Source: Mastigias papua (taxonomy: Eukaryota > Cnidaria > Scyphozoa > Rhizostomeae > Mastigiidae). Taken from it: a stretch of DNA of 64,000 bases. Below the pieces are notes generated by a model that did not search any database, was not told the DNA's origin, and saw only the letters and a list, made by a program, of their open reading frames with translations. The stretch lies in assembly GCA_964019165.1 (NCBI GenBank), contig OZ025283.1, positions 69,501 to 133,500 on the forward strand, in the 5' to 3' direction. A program made the translations under genes and the position numbers. Each line of letters begins with the position of its first letter. The first letter of the stretch is position 1. This document shows positions 57,624-64,000 of the stretch, in pieces.

Positions 57624-60264
57624 CTTAATTGCTAGGAAAGGTAGAGAAGAACACATTTTTACATACAAAATACCTATAAATAGCTAGCGGAACTAGTATG
57701 CTATATCTAACTGTAGGACTTCACATTCTCCCTGCAACATTGAGCAAGTTCAAACGATAAATATGGTCTGAAAAAGTGAAGGACGAGTTGTCTCTTCAAT
57801 GGTATGATGTAGCAAGGCAGTGGAATTTTGCGGCTTACACTACTTATTTGGAGATACCAGTGCCAGTTACTTTCAAGGAACAGAGTGTTGGTAAAGAATG
57901 CAGCTGGCTCCTGTTAACGCCACCTCTATCCCATATTTAGTCCTAGTCAATCCGCAACAAATGCACTCACTCTGCTATGCTCTGGTTATAGTGACTACTT
58001 TTCCCTTCCTAAAGTGTTATATATAGTAACTTTGGAAAGGGATTATGTTACATAGGGGACAGTCATTACTAATGGATGGAATAGAGGCTGAAGGGAAAAT
58101 GATAGGTAGCTGAAAAGAAATTAGTTGTGTTAGGTGAGGTATCAAGAAATGCAGTGGTAGGGTAACAATCCATTCTGGAGTGTGAATAGTGAGTCAAGAA
58201 TGTGAAATAGAGAGCAAAAGTGTATCATTACAATATCATCCCTAAAAGAATTATGGCCAGAATGCTGGTAGCTGGAACCTCTTCAGTTACAGTAGCTAAG
58301 TGGGCATATTAGGGGGGTTTTTATCACGCTTCTATAACCAAGCTCTTCATGCCTAGACTTGTCACAAGAGAAACCTTTAGAATGCCTATGTTTCTTACTG
58401 TCAAAAGTAAAGGGCTAGATTTTAAAGTAAATTGGTTAAAAGTGGGGTAAATTGTTTTCCTGGTTCCCTTCCATGGATTCGACTTGTTCCCTAAATAAGA
58501 TATGACTTGAGCTTTTGATAGTATCTTTATGAGGGAAAATTGTACTTTCTGTTCGTCCAGCACCCCAGCCATACATAATGACTGTTCGCTTATCTAACTC
58601 TTTTTGTGTTTATATCTTATTACTGTAAGTAGAGTTGATATGGATTCATTGAAGTCAGTTATTGAATCATCGTTGTCTTCTGATGGGCATTTATTCCAGT
58701 TCTCCCTACTTGTGCAAACCCATTTGCCTACCTTTTGACAGTTGAACGCTAATAATAAGTATGCATCATGCCATCATGGGCCTGTCTTAACTACTTGTAT
58801 ATCTTTGTCACTCTACCTAGGCATAGTATGCTCCCCTATATTTGTAACAGTACATTCCCATCAAAGAGTACTATCGAATTCCTGTTATCTTTTCCAATTT
58901 ATATCATTCTTTTCTCTCAGTCTCACACATAGGCTTTTAATGCAATCATTGCATTTATTGGCCAGTGGAGAATTTACGATGGGAAAATATGGTTCGAAGC
59001 TATTTCTTTGTCTACTTAGGTTATTACAATAGCTGCTGCTATCTATTTTCCTATTTTAGGTAACTCCACTTACGGGACACCCTACTTATTGTCACATTTT
59101 GTCATCAAAATACTCTTTGAATATAACCTGAGTTGATTGTATTATTAGTTCGACATGATCTAATGATAAATAAATGAAGCATTGGAACTGCGCTCCAAAA
59201 CGGTCATGTCACATGTTTACTCTGCGGAATATATATTCACTTTTGCTGGCATTTGATCATTCCTTTGCTGGTTACTATGAAAGACATGAAAATTAGAAGC
59301 ATACCAAGACCCTGTTCATTCTTCACCGTTGACAGTATAATCTAGAAATAAAGTAAAGTACATTCAGCACAATTTGTTTCTCGTGTAATTTGCCAATTCA
59401 GAATCATGCTAGCAAAGAGGACTGGTTTTGTAGTAAGGTACTCCTTGCACTGGGAAGACAAAAGACATTGCAAAATAAGATCGTCTTTCCAGTAATAAAT
59501 AAGGCAATAAATAATCGAATGTATGAAATAGCAAACGGCAGTTTTGTAAACAAGTTAACTTGCCCCTATCACAAACTTTACCTATATAACATATAACTTT
59601 GACCTTTAAATATAAGTCAGATATTTAATTGGAAGCCCCTTAGTCAATTGAAAGATGTTCTCTACATAAACTGCTAGTAAATTCCACAATGACATAATCA
59701 TTAATTTATATTCTGACCATCAATGAAAATAGCTAATTCTTCCTATGGAATCTTCAAAACAATTAAAATTCTGAAAACAAAAAACCTATGTATTCAATAT
59801 TTAAAGTTTGGTTATTTTCAATGTGCATGCTACGAGACTTTCAACAGATATGAAACAGACCCAGAGTAGAAGGGGTTTCAAATGTACTATTAAATATATA
59901 TAACCTAACAAACGAACCAGGATAGCTTTCCTGGCCTCAGTTTACTTTCAAATAGAGTTCCCCTGTGGTGAATCTTCACAATATGACATTATGTTTAGTC
60001 CACCTCTTTCGCTTTAAAAGATTTGATGATGCGGTGGAATCCCGTCCACCCTCTCTCTGTTCCACACTCTATGCCATCTCCCCACTAATGGCAAAGTTAA
60101 ATGATGAAAGCAATACCGTGTGGCAAAAAGCATTGAAGAAATGGGAAGAAAATAGTCAAGATCATGTTTTTTATTTTACTGATAAATCCATTATGTTACC
60201 TGATGAACCTAATCAAAGAAATCCATTATGACGTTTCGAGACATGCTTGTCCCATCTGCAGTTA
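57624..60264. other. No certain gene; upstream exon(s) of the SET gene may lie here
   Basis: The first recognisable SET exon starts mid-protein, so at least one 5' exon should lie to the right. None could be assigned. A plus-strand frame at 60060-60231 (MAKLNDESNTVWQKALKKW) looks protein-like but matches no family I know. Confidence 0.35.
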
Positions 60265-60766
60265 CCGTGTTTCCTCGAAAGAGTGCCCCCCTCCCTCGAA
60301 AGAGTGCCCCCTCGGATGAACGCCTTGCACTCCCCTCGAATGAGCACTCCTTAACCAGCTATCACTTTTGCATGAACCTGACATGAGTCCATTTAAAAGG
60401 TTGGTTTCAGAACAAGATGTTGCTGAGGCTTTACCAGAATGCAAGCAAGTAGATATCACCGAAGGACGAAATTGGTACTAGTTTGTAAGCCTTTCCTCTA
60501 TATTGCTTTGTAACCTTGTCATTTTCATATGGTCCTTTGACTAATTCCCTTTCATTGTATTTTCTGATTCTTCATATGCATATTTTACGGTTACTCACAA
60601 CTATTGGGAAAGATTGTGTACGTGTATCTACCAAATTAAATGAAGGCCCCAAAACAGTAGATTTGAAATGAGCACTACCTCGAAAAAGCGCCCCCCTTGT
60701 GTGACCGCTTCCCATTGAAGGTCCACTTTTACAAACCGCCCTGGGTGTTCTTTCTAGGAAATACGG
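60265..60766. mobile_element. MITE-like element, CCGTRTTTCCT ends with TA duplication
   Basis: Left end CCGTGTTTCCTCGAAAGA and inverted right end CCGTATTTCCTAGAAAGA match. TA flanks each side (60263-60264, 60767-60768). The left end has three short CTCGAA(A/T)GAG-GCCCCC units, and similar CTCGAAAAAGCGCCCCCC occurs near the right. A short plus-strand reading inside (about 60373-60481: EPDMSPFKRLVSEQDV) could be a captured or transposase-derived fragment. TA duplication suggests the Tc1/mariner/pogo group. Confidence 0.7.
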
Positions 60767-61380
60767 TAAATAGAAAAAATATCAAGTTTTTATGACCCAA
60801 GGCTTCGCTCACATTATACCATTTTTTAAATAAAACATGTCTGCTTAGTTCACATGTTTGCTTTGCATTCACATTTGTCCACCCTAGAAGCTGAGTTAAA
60901 TGAAAATAAGCGTAAAACTGTAGCTGAACAAAAACATACCTCTGTGGTGTGAACACCAATTACGGAAGACTTTAAAGCACAACCAAAAGAGCCAATATAA
61001 AAGAAGCCGTCAAGCAGGTGCGGTTTTTGAGGATAAATGTGAACACAAGTTGATGGATGTCTGTTTCTGTTTGAAAACGGAGAAACTGATATATTTTTGC
61101 TGATAAAGATATCTCAATTGCAGGCATTATGGATGTAATGATTGAAGTAGAGACGTACAGTTTGCATAAAGATAAAGTGCATCCATAATTTGTCGATTTA
61201 ATCAGGCCATACACTCATTCTTATAAGAATACTTAATTTTTCCCGGAACCTCGATATTCTTAAATGTTGTTGGTCAAAAGTCTAACATGACTTGCAACTT
61301 ATTCTTAAGTCCCAAAGGTGTACTTTTGCCTGGAAACCAAAGATGTATATCCTAATCTTTGTTGATGTCTTATTTCATCA

Positions 61381-61783
61381 TGATTACATGGGTAATTTCA
61401 ATCCCTGGGTTGAGTTTTAATCCACTTGACTGAGGTGAAATGAATTGACTATTACATGTATATTACAACCCCGGGTATCACAGAACACGCCATCACTTTT
61501 TCAGCCCTGGTTATGAAAGAGCATTCCAGCATATGAACCGTTTTCATGGCAATAAGAAAAGCCGCCCTATAATAGCACTTATTGCCTTGACGATTTCAAC
61601 TTGGGTACCTCAGGGTGGGATAAAATTTCAACCCTGGGTGTTATTTCATCCCCTAGGTTTAAATTTTTCCCTGTACTTGAAAATTTAAATCAACAAAGGA
61701 TTGAGTAGTGAGGTGGGATGGAATGTCACCTCGGTCAGATGGGTTGAAATTCAACCCCAGGGTTCAAAACTCCCATGTAATCA
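61381..61783. mobile_element. MITE-like element with TGATTACATGGG inverted ends
   Basis: The left end TGATTACATGGGTAATTTCA and the right end, read inverted (TGATTACATGGGAGTTTTGA), match over the first 12 bases. Both continue into a CCCTGGGGTTGA-type block, also present internally near 61620-61660. About 403 bp, no ORF. No clear target duplication was found. Confidence 0.55.
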
Positions 61784-64000
61784 GACTTTATCAAAAAGTA
61801 TTCTGTCAACAAACTGTAACTATCAACAAATTGTTTGCGCACGAAAAGGCAGGACATTGTTGCTTGCAAATAAACTTTAAGGTTAAAATGCCGTTTTCCT
61901 AAAAACTCGCATATTCTTTTCCTTTAAGATTAACAGAAGTTTTTTTGATTGATCAAAAAATTTTCAAAGCATTGTTTGCCTGGACAAAAAGCGAAAATGT
62001 GCTTGTGTTTCTGTAAGAGTGATATATCCAGTTAATTAGCCAATGGTTTGTACTTAAAAAGGTTGAAATATTGAGTTAAAGAGCCTTCATGTAAAACTGT
62101 GCTTTCCAGAAATATTAATTGTCTCTTAGGATTTAAAAATGCTATAGATTTTGGTAAAATTTATAATGCTATTGATAACGGATGTTAAGTAAAACTTACC
62201 TCTATATCTTTGCTTTTGAGAATCCTATTATCATCTGTTACCTTCCTTCTGGTCTGAATCGTCTTCTAAGTATACTTCCACTGGCTCTAGCAAATTCATG
62301 AAACTAAGTTCCTATATAGCATTATCGAGATTTATAGGACACTGCAGGAAATGACTCAAAAAAGAAGAAAACAGGACATTAATATCCTTTTGTCTTACTG
62401 ATTATAAGATTGGAATTGATCGGTTATGCGTACATGTTAACTCTTGCATTGACTGTGCTTATGCAACATTGCCAATTTTGAAAGAATGCTACTTCCCCGA
62501 CGAATTGAACATATAATGGTATGAAATGTAGCACGTACGTCAATACGCACTTATTCAACATTGCCATTCTTCAAAGAATGCTACTTTCCGGCACAAGTTT
62601 ACGCACATTACAACTGAAAACCTCGGCTTCCTTGAGTTTGAGACATGCTAGGAAAGTACACGAGCGGAAAATTTACTGGTTGAGACAATTTCGGATTATT
62701 TTGTCTATTTTCAGAACCAATTGGAGCAATAATCCGGATACCTTTTACCTAAAAGAAACTAAAAATAATGCTTTATAGTGAGCAACCATCACAGCTACAG
62801 CGTAAATAGCAAAAAGGATCGATCGAGATGCCAATTGTAAAGTCTTATTGTTGAACGGTAAATTTCCAAAGGGCTCTTCAGGTATAGGAGTGGTTATAGC
62901 TAATGGCGGCATGACAGGGGGGACCACGGGGGCAAGGAACCCAAGAGACAAATTTGTAGCATGCACCACATCAAGTAAGGGGGCGCCAATATGTGGAAAG
63001 CAAACTTGTTCTTCTATATTTGGCATTGACTTATGGTAGGAGCTTAGTAGGCACTACTGATCCTGAAATCTTGCTTAGAAACTGCACTTCACCATCTTCA
63101 ACAATTGTTGACTTTTGCTTATAAGCTGTTTTTTCTTTTTGCTAACTTTCCACAAATACCCCATACTTACAGCAAGTACTATGTACTTTCAATTATTACC
63201 TAGCAGAATTCAATATGCAAGTTTGATGGCTATGAATTAAAATAGTCCTCACTTCAACTTTAGAATGGCCATGGTCACAGCAATTTTTCTGGGGCTGCGC
63301 CCCAGATCCCGTACCCTCCTCTCTTTTTTAAGATGCATGCCTGTTTTATAAGACCATTGGGCTCCAGTTTCAGCCTGGCATTTCTTACTTTTCTTTATAA
63401 GTTCAACCTCAGGATTTTCTTATCTTGTTTCTTATTTCTGTATTTCAATTTCCAGTGCATAGTAGTATCCAGATATAACAATTGTTTAATAAAGTAATCA
63501 AAGCTATATCAACATCACTTTGGGTGTGTTACTGCAACTATTTGTATTAGAGGCACCGTTTTAATGTGTTATTTTTATTGTCTTCCGATGTTTGGCTATG
63601 TTTCAATTGAATTTCTATCTTAAGTTGTTTTGAATTTCTGCCTGCTTTTTTTCTTTGTGTTGCTCTTATTCTTGGGGCAAATCTCAGTATGCTGTTTCCT
63701 ATAAAAGTTGTTCTTATAAAAAGCATGTATGCTGCGTATCATTAGGTCTGGCACACAGTAAAGCAGATGGGTCTCTTTCTTATTGTTGGCGAGTTGTTTC
63801 TCCTGCATATTCCACGTCTTAGATTACGTCAAATACTGGTTGCATGGTGGGTACAAGAGGAGAGCTGGGGGCTAAAGCCCTCTGTCGGGACTAACAGTTT
63901 ATCTGTCTTTGATCGGGAGAATCATCCCCCACCTGGAAAAGTACTGCTACCAGCCTCAACTGGTGAACTGCTAGAGATTTGGGGGTGCAGTGTTTCACCT
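61784..64000. other. No gene recognised to the window end
   Basis: AT-rich sequence with no domain-bearing ORF. A short hairpin (TGGGGCTGCGCCCCA) lies at about 63291-63305. The frame at 62848-63039 is Gly-rich without a recognised family. Confidence 0.4.

Noticed and set aside
62745..63039. Overlapping ORFs on both strands with a Gly-rich, Cys-containing translation
   Set aside because: Neither strand matches a known family, and there are no splice or start signals strong enough to favour one.

Overview
The window is eukaryotic and almost certainly from an animal, probably an aquatic invertebrate. Evidence: genes split by GT-AG introns, AT-rich non-coding DNA, a satellite array, microsatellites, and a wide mix of metazoan transposons (Copia, Gypsy, BEL/Pao, non-LTR, PIF/Harbinger, piggyBac, Mutator-like, tyrosine recombinase, MITEs). 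The species cannot be fixed from sequence alone. No tRNA, rRNA, CRISPR or bacterial-type operon was seen. No single-copy housekeeping gene is certain.

Layout. 0.1-1.7 kb: 178-bp satellite array abutting a 5'-truncated Harbinger element (1.8-4.4 kb). 5.3-7.0 kb: decayed non-LTR retrotransposon. 8.4-9.2 kb: decayed Mutator-like transposase. 9.46-25.1 kb: a nested transposon stack inside one Copia element with a perfect 5-bp target duplication. The Copia holds a piggyBac with an intact, spliced transposase gene and a Harbinger element; the Harbinger holds an intact Gypsy with a single 1547-codon ORF. 26.4-31.8 kb: Gypsy gag fragment, a non-coding short LTR element, a non-LTR endonuclease fragment and another non-LTR element. 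32-36.3 kb: microsatellite, a 15-bp box that recurs on both strands, and a decayed degenerate repeat field. 36.4-42.1 kb: young BEL/Pao element with 365-bp LTRs. 42.1-42.7 kb: MITE. 43.8-57.6 kb: minus-strand exons for a SET methyltransferase domain, then C2H2/cysteine-rich motifs and a tyrosine recombinase, with a Gypsy (50.2-56.1 kb, plus strand) and a 264-bp TA microsatellite lying between the two halves. 57.6-64 kb: mostly unassigned DNA with two MITE-like elements.

The most unusual item is the probable SET-zinc finger-tyrosine recombinase gene. The best-resolved biology is the four-element nested stack, whose LTR divergences (Copia about 4%, inner Gypsy about 1%) agree with the nesting order. 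Several premature stops are TGA where the family usually has Arg, and the recombinase's first catalytic Arg reads as His. Both are what CpG deamination (CGA to TGA, CGC to CAC) would produce. All TE calls rest on motif reading, not on database searches.
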